A stretch of DNA of 64,000 nucleotides from Epiperipatus broadwayi (GCA_028023455.1 JAQFVV010006306.1:1205001-1269000), one strand, 5' to 3'; shown: positions 44,255-56,838, counted from the stretch's first letter. The notes: generated by a model not told the origin, from the sequence alone. A program made the numbers and translations.

Positions 44255-44792
44255 AATTAGATTGTCTTTCTTTGGGTAAATAAAAATACAAGTGATAATT
44301 TGCACTTATTCCAAATACAACCCAAATTAATGAATAATAATAAATATAGAATTGTAATTTTCAAAATTCAGCAGGGTTAATAACAAAGCTTCAAGAATAT
44401 ATATGGAGCAGTTTTATTAACAAATTGTGATATACTCTTCAATACAAAAACAACATGGCTTCCTGAAGATATTTTTGACTGTTAATTATTTGATAATTGA
44501 TATAAAATTTTTAGATGTGATAGAAATCTGAATATGGCCAATAGAGAAAGCAATGTTCTTATTTCTGTTAACATGTACTTTTAAGTGTTCATTGTTAGAC
44601 ATAAATATAGACATTGAAAGTGTTCTAGATTTTATTTAATTTGGGTTGTGAAAATTTGATTATTGTTGATATCAATTACAGCTGCAAATGTACACCTTAA
44701 AATTCAATAATTATTTTAATATAGCTGAAGAATTATCTGTGATATTTAAAGGGTAAATTGTGATGGTAGGTGATTTCAAGGCTCCTACTGAA
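44255..44792. other. Stretch before the 2.7-kb repeat
   Basis: It is AT-rich. At its end the plus-strand translation IVMVGDFKAPTE resembles the GDFNAP block of LINE endonucleases, but nothing around it supports a longer match. Confidence 0.3.
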
Positions 44793-45534
44793 ACAGTAAG
44801 GTCTGCTTTGCAGATCTTCATTTCACCTTTTCTCACCTACTTCCTACCCTCATACCTTAGTTTGAACCCCAATCTATTGTAGTGTGTCTGCAATACACTT
44901 ATATACCGAAAATCCCGCCTAATTTTAAACCACGAGCACAATGCTCATATTATATATATAACTTATTCCCAAATAAAATAAAATATTATGAATTATGTAT
45001 TTGTTCACATAATTTACATTTATTAAAAAGTAAGTTATATAAGTCGTAATTGCGCACACACTATGATATCCATTTTAAAACATATCAAAATTATAAATTG
45101 TTAAAGTTATTTTGTTTGAATCTATTTACAAATATATTACCGTCGTAATATATTTTGATTTAAAATAAAATTCATTTAGTAAATATTCGTTTAGTAAATA
45201 GATTCAAATATTGCAATTTAAAAAGTAAAATCATTTTCTTTAATTTAATAAAAGTTATTCCAAATATTTCTGTTAAAATAAATGAGGGACAATAGTTTAA
45301 TTAGTAAATGTTGTATAAGTTTATCTAAAAACAGCAGATGTCCACTTAAGGTTTTCTTTAATTAATAAAAGTAATTTTTAATTAAATCTAGTTTGTAATT
45401 CGAATGTCGACAGGGAAATTAACAAAAGAAATTAATTAATGTTGAATTCCTTTAGACATTCCGATGATTTAATTACAGCTGATAAGTCCGATATTTTTGT
45501 AATGCTCCAGGGCAGTTCTATTGTTAAATTCTAC

Positions 45535-45570
45535 TATAAAAAGGAGGTTTTTCTTTTGTTCTCCAGTTAG
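45535..45570 (+). promoter_or_regulatory. TATA-box-like promoter inside the 2.7-kb repeat
   Basis: TATAAAAAGG (45535-45544) is followed ~25 bp later by CTCCAGTTAGTT, an initiator-like sequence. It is conserved at 49367-49376 in the second copy despite a nearby indel. Confidence 0.45.
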
Positions 45571-45591
45571 TTAGTTGTTTTTTATTCTAAT

Positions 45592-45792
45592 GTGTCTAAG
45601 AGAAATCATTCTGTGTTCTATTCTAATAATTTGCTAACCTTGACATGTCCGAGTAGAGGCGTTAAGATGGCTATGTCCCCTCGGAATAGCCAGCCGCTGC
45701 TCCATACCATCGGAAGTTATCACACGGACCCCGGAACTGCTGCTGCCGCTGCCAAAAATATGAACATTCCAGATTTTGCTGCTGAATTATAA
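45592..45792 (+). CDS. Unrecognised short ORF downstream of the TATA-like site
   Basis: This is a 66-codon frame. An internal ATG at 45667 (AAGATGG) would give MAMSPRNSQPLL...NIPDFAAEL, with a short Ala run. It resembles no family I know. The second copy is frameshifted (deletions near 49505-49570), so it may not be under constraint. A possible splice donor CCAGAG|GTAACC lies at about 45831. Confidence 0.2.
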   Translation: MSKRNHSVFYSNNLLTLTCPSRGVKMAMSPRNSQPLLHTIGSYHTDPGTAAAAAKNMNIPDFAAEL

Positions 45793-47506
45793 AACCTGCC
45801 GAACATCTACCTGCAAATGCGTCTCCAGAGGTAACCTAAATTAACCCAAGAGCTCTTGTGATTCCTAACTAACATGCTATAGCTATTTAAAATTGTTTTC
45901 CTTATATTTCACATAACTTCATTATGTATTTCTTTAATGTGTTTAAATATACTCAACATTTTGCTCTCTATCCTTGGGTTAATATTTTCTATTTATAAAG
46001 CTTTCTTTTATTTTATTATGATAATGTGTCAGAATCGTCTTTGACCGAGTGAACTATTCCCTTTATTGAAAGTAAGACGCCGCTATTAAGGCATATTTTA
46101 AATTTATAATTTTCCAATTTTATTATCTTGCAAATCACTCGTTCGAGGGCGATTCTTTTCTTTAATATAATATAATCACATAGTTTAAAATCTACATGTT
46201 ATTGATTTTAATCTAATATAAGAGTATGTGCGAAGTCAATGATTAAATGTGTCCCTTAATGCATGATTGCGTATATAAATCTATACTTACTTTTCAAACC
46301 CGCAAGCATGCATTTTCCTATTTTAATTACCGTGTTCTACTTTAATTACAAAGTTCATCATTGACGTCGAGAATGTGCGGACCCTTTTAAATGAATTTCG
46401 GGGAATTTGATTGGGCATTTCTCTTAATCCAAGTAAAACCCATTTAGTATGTTTTTATATACACTAGTCTCGTATTGCTGGTAAATGAATTGGTTGTTGA
46501 GACCGCTTTGTTTTATTTTTCCAAGGATTCTTTACACGGCAAAGTCCGTTCTTTTCGCTTATTGCAAGTTTCCAGGCAGAGGGTGTCCCAAATGACACCC
46601 CTGGGAATTAAACGCAATCATCACACAGTCGCTAAGTTTCGGCTGTTCATAAAATACTTTCCTACGGGTTAGCGGCGAGATGCCCTCCGTAATTATTCCG
46701 GATCTTCAATATTGTTTTATTTTATATTTATTTTACAAAGCATCCGTGACTTAAACGTGTCACACCCTCCAACTTTAATAAATTCATTATCAGCAATACT
46801 GACCTCCCAATGCAACTCTATTATTATTATTCTCAAATAAATGCTTTGATCACATTCCCACTTTGTTGCTTAGTAAGCTTTAGTCCGTGCTATTCTCGAA
46901 ATCAATAAATATTTTAGAACACTTAATTTTCAAATATTTTCTTAAACTTGTATAATTACTCAAAGCACCTCGCACATGTTCCTATCTCATCAAGCACATT
47001 ATCGTAATGCTATTAGCCCGAGGAATAGAATATATCACTTTGCTTTAAAACCTTTTGTCATTTATTGAAATATAATGCCAACAATTATTTAATACGCGTC
47101 CCTGTCTCATATAAGCAGACAGTGGCATTATATATATATTTATATAAATAAATTGTGTGAAATTATTTAAAACTAAATTTGATCTCTTATTTTATTTGAT
47201 TCCTATCACTGTCTCGGTCTATATATATATTTTCTGCATTTCTTTTGTAAATCCATAGACGTTAATTAGCCACCCAAACTTCTTTTAGTATAGAGTCTTT
47301 TGTTTCTCCCTGACCACCAGGCACCGGTCAAAGGTTATACTAGTAGTGGCATCAGATGCGTTATCACGTAGATGGCGCTGTGAAATTTGGACTTTAGATT
47401 CGAACTTAGTATATCTAGAAGGCAACCCCTCCTAGAATGTTCAGTTTCGTGTCTGGGGTTTGAATTCTGCAGTGTGTTAGCGAGATAGACGATTCTGACC
47501 GTTACA

Positions 47507-48627
47507 TAGTAAATTTTTTTTCTGGGTCCATGGCTTGCCCAAACATGGAGCCTCGAATATTTAAACACCCACATCCCTGTAGATCTTAATTATGTAAACA
47601 CCCACATCCCTGTAGCTTAATTTTAGCATTTTGTTTCGTATGTAATCACTCAAATCCTTTATATTTTTGATATATAATATTTTTCAAACTCTATATTATC
47701 TATTTGCGTGTATATTTCATATATTTTGTTTGACTCAGGCATTCAATTACTTATCCTATATAATCAGAAACTTGTCCAAACATGCTATAGTGCGATACGA
47801 GCCATCTGTATTTATCTGTATTTATTGTTTCACTTAAATCACGCTATGTACGCATAGCGTAAATTACTTAAATATTGTCCCAAGTGAATATTGTGACAAT
47901 TATGAATATTTCAAATATTGTATTTTCTATCAAAATAAAGTTTTATCAGCTCAATGCGCAAGATAGCATAATAATAATTTTGTACGGTAATGACCTAGAT
48001 ATGTAATAGGCTATCATATGGAATTCAGAAATAATTATAAATCAAATGTTGTAATCAATAAAAAAAAAATGCGAATGTTTTAACGAGTGCCCGTAGTTAA
48101 ATGGAATAGTTATTAAAATTAATTTTGGGAAGCTAACAGTCTATGGATATTTTTAACTGGTGACATGGCGCCCAAGAGTAATTTCACTAAACGGAGTTAC
48201 TTCTAAAATAAATTTTGTCACCAGGCTCAATTCTTTTGTATGTAATTTGTTTTTTTCCAACGCGTGTAAATTTTTCTTAGACCAAATAATGAGACGTGAA
48301 TCGGATCAATAATTATGTAAATAAAAATATATATGTATGCTAATCTTAAGTAAGAGGGAACGAAATAATTATACCCGGATCTAGCGAATGTTAACATATA
48401 TAAATAAAATTTGCTTGAGTTTAAAAATATATTGTTAGCGAAATATTTTGACAGATAGAATTTAAGAGAATTTTTTATATATACAGGCAGTTAAAAATAT
48501 ATGTTGGGCAGATTTAAACAAGAAAATTTTGCAGTAATAAAAGGGTAGTAGTCGGGGGTTTTAGTGATAAACATAAAAGCAGCAATTAGGCCAACAGAAC
48601 CAAGAGGGAGATAGCCTATTAGCCATC
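47507..48627. other. 1.1-kb spacer between the two long repeats
   Basis: If the repeats are LTRs this would be the internal region, but it has no gag/pol and no clear primer-binding site. A 25-bp phrase (AAACACCCACATCCCTGTAG) is repeated at 47563 and 47595. Read on the minus strand, an A-rich purine tract lies near its border with copy 1. Confidence 0.45.
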
Positions 48628-51323
48628 ACAGTAAGGTCTGCTTTGCAGATCTTCGTTTCACCCCTCTCACCTACTTCCTACCCTCATACCTTAGTTTGAA
48701 CCCCAATCTATCGTAGTGTGTCTGCAATACACTTATATACCAAAAATCCCACCTAATTTTAAACCACGAGCACAATGCTCATATTATATATATAACTTAT
48801 TCCCAAATAAAATAAAATATTATGAATTATGTATTTGTTCACATAATTTACATTTATTAAAAAGTAAGTTATATAAGTCGTAATTGCGCACACACTATGA
48901 TATCCATTTTAAAACATATCAAAATTATAAATTGTTAAAGTTATTTTGTTTGAATCTGTTTACAAATATATTACCATCGTAATATATTTTGATTTAAAAT
49001 AAAATTCATTTAGTAAATATTCGTTTAGTAAATAGATTCAAATATGGCAATTTAAAAAGTAAAATCATTTTCTTTAATTTAATAAAAGTTATTCCAAATA
49101 TTTGTTTAAATAAATCAGGGACAATAGTTTAATTAGTAAATGTTGTATAAGTTTATCTAAAAACAGCAGATGTCCATTTAAGGTTTTCTTTAATTAATAA
49201 AAGTAATTTTTAATTAAATCTAGTTTGTAATTCAAATGTCGACAGGGAAATTAACAAAAGAAATTAAGTAAGGTTGAAATCTTTTAGACATTCCAATGAT
49301 TTAATTACAGCTGATAAGTCCGATATTATTGTAATGCTCCAGGGCAGTTCTATTGTTAAATTCTACTATAAAAAGGTTTTTCTTTTGTTCTCCAGTTAGT
49401 AGTTTTTTATTCTTCTGATGTTTCTAAGAGAAATCATTCTAAGTTCTATTCTAATAATTTGCTAACCTTGACATGACAGAGTAGAGGTGTTAAGATGGCT
49501 ATATCCCCCTCGGAATAGCCAGCCACTGCTCCATAACATCGAAAATTATCACGAGCCCCGGAACTGCTGCTGCCAAAAATATGAACATTCCAGATTTTGC
49601 TGCTGAATTATAAAACCTGCTGAACATCTACCTGCAAATGCGTCTCCAGAGGTAACCTAAATTAACCCAAGAGCTCTTCTGATTCCTAACTAACATGCTA
49701 TAGCTATTTAACATTGTTTTCTTATACTTCACATAACTTCATTATGTATTTCTTTAACGTGTTTAAATATACTCAACATTTTGCTCTCTATCCTTGGGTT
49801 AATATTATCTATTTATAAAGCTTTCTTTTATTTTATTATGATAATGTGTCAGAATCGTCTTTGACCGAGTGAACTATTCCCTTTATTGAAAGTAAGACGC
49901 CGCTATTAAGGCATATTTTAAATTTATAATTTTCCAATTTTATTATCTTGCAAATCACTCGTTCAAGGGCGATTCTCTTCTTTAATATAATATAATCACA
50001 TAGTTTAAAATCTACGTGTTGTTGATTTTAATCTAATATAAGAGTATGTGCGAGGTCAATGATTAAATGTGTCCCTTAATGCATGATTGCGTATATCAAT
50101 CTATACTTACTTTTCAAATCCACAAGCATGCATTTTCCTATTTTAATTACCGTGTTCTACTTTAATTACAAAGTTCATCATTGATGTCGAGAATGTGCGG
50201 ACCCTTTTAAATGAATTTCAGGGAATTTGATTGGGCATTTCTCTTAATCCAAGTAAAACCTATTCAGTATGTTTTATGTACACTCATCTCATATTGCTGG
50301 TAATGGAATTGGTTGTTGAGACCGCTTTGTTTTATTTTTCCAAGGATTCTTTACACGGTTAAGGCCGTTCTCTCCAAGCTTGCGGTTTCCAGGCAGAGGG
50401 TGTCCCAAATGACACCCCTGGGAATTAAACACTATCGTCACACAGTCGCTAAGTTTCGGCTGTTCATAAATACTTTCCTACGGGTTAGCGGCGAGATGCC
50501 CTCCGTAATTATTCCGGATCTTCAATATTGTTTTATTTTAAATTTATTTTACAAGCATCCGTGACTTAAACATGTCACACCCTCCAACTTTAATAAATTC
50601 ATTATCAGCAATACTGACCTCCCAATGCAACTCTATTAATATTATTATCAAATAAAGTGCTTTGATTATATTCCCATTTTTTTGCTTAGTAAGCTTTAGT
50701 CCGTACTATTCTCGAAATCAATAAATATTTTAGAACATTTAATTTTCAAATATTTTCTTAAACTTGTATAATTACTCAAAGTACCTCGCACATGTTCCTA
50801 TCTCATCAAGCACATTATCGTAATGCTATTAGCCCGAGGAATAGAATATATCACTTTGCTTTAAAACCATTTTGTTATTTATTGGAATATAATGCCAACA
50901 ATTATTTAATACGCGTCCCTGTCTCATATAAGCAGACAGTGGCGTTATATATATATTTATATAAATAAATTGTGTGAAATTATTTAAAACTAAATTTGAT
51001 CTCTTATTTTATTTGATTCCTATCACTGTCTCGGTCTATATATATATTTTCTGCATTTCTTTTGTAAATCCATAGATGTTAATTAGCCACTCAAACTTCT
51101 TTTAGTATAGAGTCTTTTGTTTCTCCCTGACCACCAGGCACCGGTCAAAGGTCATACTAGTAGTGGCATCAGATGCGTTGTCACGTAGATGGCGCTGTGA
51201 AATTTGGTCTTTAGATTCGAACTTAGTATATCTAGAAGGCAACCCCTCCTAGAATGTTCAGTTTCATGTCTGGGATTTGAATTCTGCAGTGTGTTAGCGA
51301 GATAGACGATTCTGACTGTTACA
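48628..51323 (+). repeat. 2.7-kb direct repeat, copy 2
   Basis: It matches copy 1 from ACAGTAAGG to GTTACA with scattered substitutions and small indels. No matching 4-6 bp duplication flanks the pair (CTGAA before copy 1, ATATA after copy 2). This argues against a simple intact LTR element. Confidence 0.75.
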
Positions 51324-51374
51324 ATATATATATGACAGGTGTCAAAAGTACTGTCATCACAATTTTGACTCATA

Positions 51375-51754
51375 TCACTTAATGAACATATATTAATAAT
51401 TTTTATTAGTCATTCATTAGATTAGAGATTATCCAATAATGAATAATATTTCTGTAGTGCAAAGTAGGGACCTTTTGCTTTTAACACCTTGTGGAGGTAT
51501 GTAATCGTAAACATATGACTAAAGACGTGAAAAAGATTTATGATGCCCAAGATACACATTTTATGCTGAGCTAGCACTCATTAGTTGGCCCAGATCATAA
51601 TCTTTTACATATATCTATATCATCATTCAGTATAGATAGATAAATAGATAGGTATGTAGGTAGGTAGGTAGGTTAGACAGACAGACAGACAAACAGATAG
51701 ACAGACAGATAGATAGACAGATAGATAGACAGATAGATAGACAGATAGATAGAC

Positions 51755-51838
<84 letters not shown>

Positions 51839-52275
51839 GGGTGGGTGGATGGATGGATAGATAGACTTAGACAAATAGACAGACAAACAGCCAGACAGCC
51901 AATTACTACAATTTAATTGATGTATCAAATTTACTGCACTCACTACTTTGGCACAAATTACTTAATGAAAGTATATTAATAATTTTTATTAGACATTCAT
52001 TAGATTAGAGATTAACCAATAATGAGTAATATTTCTGTAGTGTACGTTTCACTACACCTTTCTCTCACAAGCTAGGGACTGGTTTCTATTCACTTTTAAC
52101 ATCCTGTGGAGACATGTAATCATAAAAATATGACAAAAGACATGTGAAAAAGATCTATGATCCCAAGATGCACTACCTTGTGTGAAAATGGTATAGTGAA
52201 TATTATGCTACAGAAATATTATTCATTATTGGATAATCTCTAGTCTAATAAATGACTAATAATTATTAATTATTA
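51375..52275. mobile_element. Family E repeats, partly foldback
   Basis: TTTTTATTAGTCATTCATTAG and AGAGATTATCCAATAATG (each quoted in part) occur at about 51395-51445 and 51975-52025. They occur inverted at about 52225-52265 (CATTATTGGATAATCTC). GGGACTGGTTTCTATTCAC is shared with 60.0 kb. A GATA microsatellite splits the region. Confidence 0.6.
51625..51870 (+). repeat. (GATA)n/(GACA)n microsatellite
   Basis: This is a long uninterrupted GATA core (51740-51838) flanked by mixed GATA, GACA, GGTA and GGTG variants. The ORF on the opposite strand is only a translation of the repeat. Confidence 0.95.
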
Positions 52276-53090
52276 AAAAGAATTTTCAGATTTATTTGAA
52301 GAGGATTAAAAATAATTTGACAAGAAACCCAAAAGATTTTCAAGAGTGTATTACATTCCTTGCATAATAAAAACCTTATAAAATGAAGATATAGGCATAG
52401 TAGCAAATGATTTTTCATCATCATTTAATCTATGCTTAGAATGTGATAATCATACTAATAGCACTAATTAATCTAGCTGTGAAACATTTATATTAATAAA
52501 AAACCTTTTAATTAAGAATAATTGCATTTATCTGGAGAGCAAGAATTGTGATTCCTCCAGCTGGCTGATTTCAAGTGCTTAAAATTTTATATAAAGGACA
52601 CCCAGGCATTGTAAAATGAAAATGTTAGCCAGTCCTACAAATGAACACACCAGATCTGCTGTAGAAGGTGTCAAAACTACTGACAAAAATGACCATCCTG
52701 TGGTAAAACACACCAGATCTACAAATAAAAACACCAGATTTACAAATAAAATCAACAAGGTTTAGGAAGACACTGAATCTGATAAAAAAGGTTAATGGCT
52801 TTATTGCATGGGAGTTCATAAGAATTCCAGATCTGTGAATATCAGAATCAATTCTGGAACTTCAAAATCCCTTGGGATAGATGTTTAAGCACCAGAATTG
52901 ATCATGGAATCTTCTGATCCCAAGTTGGGCATCAAATCTCATAGAGTACTGAACATGATGAAAATGGAGGAAGACATGAACCCAGAAAGTGACAAAGATA
53001 CCTACCCATCTATCATAGTGACTATATTCTCCAGGGTTAATTTTAGCTAGAAGATGGAGATGTTGTGCTCAATAGATTTTCAAGTAATGG
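52276..53090. other. Unassigned, with decayed tRNA-like units
   Basis: An ACACCAGATCT(A/G)C phrase repeats at 52648-52740. From 52795 to 52945, CTTTATTGCATGGGAGTTCATAAG-like and GATCCCAAGTTGG sequence (quoted in part) resembles inverted tRNA-like units of the 31-kb array. Confidence 0.35.
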
Positions 53091-53329
53091 ACTTGTCCAT
53101 ATTATAATCATATCTTGATTGAATTCAGCATTCATCACTATAGACTAATACCTATATGTATAAGTAAAATAAGGTATAAGTAAAATAAAACTAATGATAA
53201 AAACAGACCAATAGGTTAGAATACTTAGTAAATTCGATTGCTCTCATTAAGGAAGGATACCTGTCTACAACTTGGTAGGATCAGGTAATTCAAAAATTAA
53301 TTACACTAGTTGGCCCATATTTGATTGCA

Positions 53330-53890
53330 AAAGAAGTGAGCTTTTTTAAAAAACATAGTCACCAACAGTCTTTGGCTATGATTGATATTATACTATTTCC
53401 AATATCAACATTTCTTATTCTTACACAAGCTATGAAAATTATACTAATTCTATCAAAATGCGTTTATGGCTATGGTTATAAAAAGCCAAAGATACCAAAA
53501 CATATATACTCAACTGGATTCATATATTTATAACTATACAGGCAAATTAGCTTGAATTGAATTCACTATTTGTGTTCTCAGTTTGAGGTTATTGCTTTAT
53601 AATTGACTAAATACATGAAAGCTTGTTGCTAGAAGGATGCATTAGAATAAAAGATTCTAGGTGCATTCATTTCAGATCTAAGGTTCCTCACTCATGACAG
53701 CCATAAAGTAGAAACTAGTTTGGGAATATTAGATGAGTAGGTACTAGATAGAGATTTAAATGCACAAACCTTCTGGCATCTATTGATTACTATTGCTTGC
53801 ACTAGGTAGCACTAGTGAATGATTAGAGTTACTACTATTTTAATAGCTTGTGCAAGAATAAAAAATAGTAATCAAGTGTTTTATAAATAG
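53330..53890 (+). mobile_element. Family B element, long internal form, degraded
   Basis: It includes the internal part shared with 20.4 kb (AAAACATAGTCACCAAC) and a decayed hammerhead at 53675-53733. The core reads CTCATGA, though GAAACTAGT is kept. The outer end is GATTAGAGTTACTACT. Only the right arm is recognisable. Confidence 0.5.
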
Positions 53891-53929
53891 TGATGCTTGT
53901 TTATAGCTGAATAGGAAACTGTTAAATAC

Positions 53930-54065
53930 TAAACCTGATGCAAGGCAAGTTGCCACAATACATCTGAAAGTGATTTTACCTGGACCTGAGGCAAGCTGCT
54001 CCAGTACAATTGGATATAGCACTATTCCTGGACACGACAAGCTGCCATGGTATAGCTGGAAGTGT
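53930..54065 (+). repeat. Short minisatellite (~46-bp unit)
   Basis: Three imperfect units share GGCAAG(T/C)TGC(C/T), ..TGGA/AAGTG and TACCTGGAC-type phrases. Confidence 0.5.
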
Positions 54066-54419
54066 TAAGTACACCTATAAGGGCAATTTGTTTGGTAACA
54101 AGAAATTAATCAGGCAAATGGTATATCAGATATTTATGTGAATATATATATTTGTATATTTGTGTTTATTAAGATTACACATACTATAAGAATAATAGAA
54201 TTTAAGAAGTTTAGCATTCAAAATATTCAGTACCTGCATGCAGTACACTTTATCAGGTCTGGAGCCAAAGAACCTGCAAAGCTTATAAGATAGGCACCAG
54301 ATCTAAAGAGTTCTTACTATGTAGTAAAATCTTTTTTTATGATGCATCAAAAATTTATTTACTTAAGAAATATATTGATAACTATCTACATGTGTCATTG
54401 TATTTACTGTTTTGCAGGT

Positions 54420-54985
54420 TTTATATTTAACATTAAAACAACACATGATCACCATTTTCTATGTTTGCATAAGTCATTAAAATGGTAGCTTACTCTCCAT
54501 ACAGTAGTAGTGCAAGCTTCAGTAATCAAAGAATGGAAGAAGGTTTGTGCATAAAATCCCTATTTTGTGTGTACTCATGCAATATTCCCAGATTAGTTTC
54601 TAGCTTGTAGCTTAGAGAAGCCTTGGGTCTGAGAGCACTGCACCTAGATCTTAGCATGTAATGCAATCTTACAGCATCTGGAGGTTGCATAAGATTCTAT
54701 GATTTAGGTGAGTGCTCTCAGATCCAAGGTTTTACACTGATGAATACCACAAGCTAGGAACTAGTCTAATTGCTGGTGGGTTGTAATAGATCCTAAGATC
54801 TAGGTGCAGTGCTGTCAGACACAAAGCTCCTCATTGATGAAAGCCACAAACTAGAAACTAGTTTAGAAATATTAGAGTAGTAGGGACTTTAGGAATTTTA
54901 TGCACAACTTTCTTGCATCCGTTGATTACTAAGCCTTGCACTGGGTGGCACTATTGTATGGAGAATTTGCTATGTTGTAAATTTT
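54420..54985. mobile_element. Family B foldback with duplicated ribozyme segment
   Basis: The left end is ACACATGATCACCATTTTC and the arm CTCTCCATACAGTAGT is mirrored by ACTATTGTATGGAGAA (near 54950). A minus-strand remnant lies at 54560-54640. Two plus-strand hammerhead-like copies follow: 54718-54775 (CTGATGA kept, GAAA changed to GGAA) and 54825-54890 (TTGATGA, with GAAACTAGT kept). Confidence 0.58.
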
Positions 54986-55097
54986 TGTGATTGTCAGTTA
55001 TAGCCTTTAATTAACATTTACATTAATATTTGACATAATAATAATAGTTTCTATTTTATTTTGGAAAAAGGCATTAAAAAGAAAAAAAGAAAACTTG

Positions 55098-55205
55098 TCA
55101 AGCGTTGGTGGTCGAGAGGTCAGCTCAGCTGCCTTACAAGTAGTTGTCCCGGGTTAGCGGGTTCGCTTCCCGGCCGATGCTATGACACATGGAAAAAAAA
55201 AAGAA
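55098..55205 (+). mobile_element. tRNA-derived SINE with A-rich tail
   Basis: GTTGGTGGTCGAGAGGTCAG is an A-box-like head, GCGGGTTCGCTTCCC the B box, and the element ends in CCGATGCTATGACA then an A-rich tail. The long arm between the boxes suggests descent from a class II tRNA (Leu/Ser type). That origin is inference. Confidence 0.72.
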
Positions 55206-56033
55206 GAAAAGTTTGAGTGCAGTAGTTAATAAAAAACCTAAATATATTAAAAAGTTTCAAATAGGTATGTTTATTGGATTATTCAATGTTTATGTGCAAG
55301 GGAAAAAAAGGAAGAGGGTCGCTTCGTATTATAGTGCAGACTCGCATTTATCCTATTCCTGCCGCATGTATCAATGTACGGTGACCTTTAAATGTGCGTA
55401 AGTATTTATAGACTCAATGTACCAATCTCAAGTATTTTGATATCAACAAAAGTTCGAGTAATAAATATTACATTTAAAAAAAAAAATACTGTAATACGAA
55501 AAGAAATTTTTGATAAAATTTAAAACTTTTATTATCTAATATAACCTAAAGTTTTAATATTATAATCTCATATTATGTAAAGTTGATTAATTAAATTTTA
55601 ACCGGAAAACTAGTTTTTTTAAAATTCAACTTTTACGGACTGAATTATATATGGCCAAAGGGGATAGTACAAACAAGTTTATTATCCCAGTTTTAAATTA
55701 TTGCTTTCATGTTACACAATTAATTGCTATGGGGTTTTAGTTATTCTTATTTAGGGGATAAAATCACCTATTTTAAAAGCTGTTATTTAGATGAGTGTCG
55801 ATGAACTGCTTAAAAATAAAAATAGTTGAAATGTGATCTGACCTTCATTACTGATAAGAAAATCTCCTAAGTTTACTGAGAAATTACTTACTTATCCCTT
55901 TTTAATTAATTCTAATTTATTTCAAATATCTTCCTCATAATAAATAAATAAATTAGTGTTTTATCATAAAATCTAAATTGTTTGTTTTACCCCGAAGTTA
56001 TTAATTATTGGAAGAGTGTTAAAGTTTATAGAC
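55206..56033. other. AT-rich stretch; weak exon-like segment
   Basis: 55266-55391 is an open, less AT-rich segment (YYSADSHLSYSCRMYQC) ending at a GTAAGT donor-like site. I recognise no family and list it only as a remark. Confidence 0.2.
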
Positions 56034-56048
56034 AACTAGTTTATTTCT

Positions 56049-56161
56049 GTCAAGCGTTGTTAGCCGAGAGGTCATCGCAGCCGCCTTGCAAGCAAGTAGT
56101 TGGTTGCAGACGGTTGTGGGTTCGCCTCCCGGTCGATGCTATGACATTATGAAAAAAAAAA
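56049..56161 (+). mobile_element. tRNA-derived SINE with 15-bp target duplication
   Basis: This is a sister of the 55.1-kb SINE, with GTTAGCCGAGAGGTCATCGC as A box and GTGGGTTCGCCTCCC as B box, ending in an A run. AACTAGTTTATTTCT flanks it on both sides (56034-56048 and 56162-56176). The perfect direct repeat shows LINE-type target-primed insertion and a young copy. Confidence 0.88.
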
Positions 56162-56284
56162 AACTAGTTTATTTCTACTTGATTAAAGAGACCATTGTTT
56201 CTAGCAGCTCACTTCATATTTTTGCACACACACATATATATTAAATTTATCTAATATTTAAATACAAGTATGTTATATATACTT

Positions 56285-56590
56285 TTAAGCTAGCTGTAAT
56301 TATAGGGGATTTGAACCCAGATTTTCAAGCTCTCTTTAATGATCCACTCCATTTTAGACAACAGATACACACGACCACATACATGCCAAAAAGATAAATG
56401 ACTTCCAATATACGTATTTCATGTGAGAGATGATCTGGACCAACTGACGAGTGCTCGTTCAGCATGAAATACGTATATTGGAAGTCATTTATCTTTTTTG
56501 CATGCATGTGGTCGTGTGCGTTGGTTGTATAAGATGGAGTGGATGACTAAAGGGAGCTTGAAAGTCTGGGTTCAAATCTCCTCTAATTAT
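56285..56590 (+). mobile_element. Family A unit in a snap-back arrangement
   Basis: A minus-strand tail (56290-56422) is followed by a plus-strand hammerhead and tail (56430-56590; ends GGGTTCAAATCTCC). The minus part includes the complement of TTGGAAGTCATTTATC, so the unit folds back on itself around the ribozyme. Confidence 0.65.
56430..56488 (+). ncRNA. Type I hammerhead ribozyme (family A, well preserved)
   Basis: The core CTGACGA (56444-56450), GAAA and stem III ATAC/GTAT (perfect palindrome) are kept. The cleavage triplet is AUA. Stem II is GTGCT/AGCAT with a G-U closing pair. Inner stem I is CCAA/TTGG and the outer is ATGA/TCAT. It has all core bases and is one of the best family A candidates for activity. 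Confidence 0.75.
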
Positions 56591-56787
56591 ATTTATCTGT
56601 CAAAATCTTTATTTAAATCATATATTACGAATGTGATTCGCAATAATTATAAAATAATTTCAAAAAAATAATTATTAAACTTTATTTTATACTTTGTATG
56701 TGTATATAGGGTATATGAGCACAGACTATCACACGACCCACCACTCACCACTCCATCTCATAACACTGATACACTTGAACACATAAA

Positions 56788-56838
56788 CGTATTTCATGCT
56801 AAAACAGCAATCATCAGTTGGTCCAGATTATCATCTCC
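56788..56838 (-). ncRNA. Hammerhead ribozyme lacking its 3' stem I arm (family A)
   Basis: CTGATGA and GAAA are present on the minus strand with stem II and ATACGT. The TATTGGTGATTATT arm has been deleted, so self-cleavage is not expected. Confidence 0.55.

Larger units (their letters stand above)
44793..47506 (+). repeat. 2.7-kb direct repeat, copy 1
   Basis: It begins ACAGTAAGGTCTGC, where AAGGTCTGC/GCAGATCTT forms a hairpin, and ends GACCGTTACA. It is nearly identical (roughly mid-90s percent by eye) to 48628-51323. Read on the minus strand the unit starts TGTAACGGTCAGAATCG, like many LTR starts. It holds a TATA-type promoter-like site and a short ORF near 45535-45790. It could be a very long LTR or one copy of a segmental duplication. 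No protein of known type is encoded. Confidence 0.75.

Noticed and set aside
44640-44800. LINE endonuclease fragment (GDFKAP) before the 2.7-kb repeat
   Set aside because: A single short motif without supporting blocks upstream or downstream is not enough.
44793-44830. Helitron 3' end (hairpin near the repeat terminus)
   Set aside because: The hairpin AAGGTCTGC/GCAGATCTT is real, but no CTRR end follows it and there is no TC start at the other end.
44793-51323. Intact LTR retrotransposon
   Set aside because: The two long repeats are not flanked by a matching short duplication, the spacer has no gag/pol and no clear primer-binding site. It is kept only as one hypothesis.
51623-51943. 106-codon minus-strand ORF
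   Set aside because: It is a translation of the GATA/GACA microsatellite (repeated YLSI) and not a gene.
52625-52819. Minus-strand ORF with repeated CRSGVF motif
   Set aside because: It reflects a short nucleotide repeat (ACACCAGATCT) and shows no recognisable protein family.
55098-55185. Possible tRNA gene
   Set aside because: A and B boxes are present but the cloverleaf does not close, and an A tail plus a sister copy with target duplication show it is a SINE.
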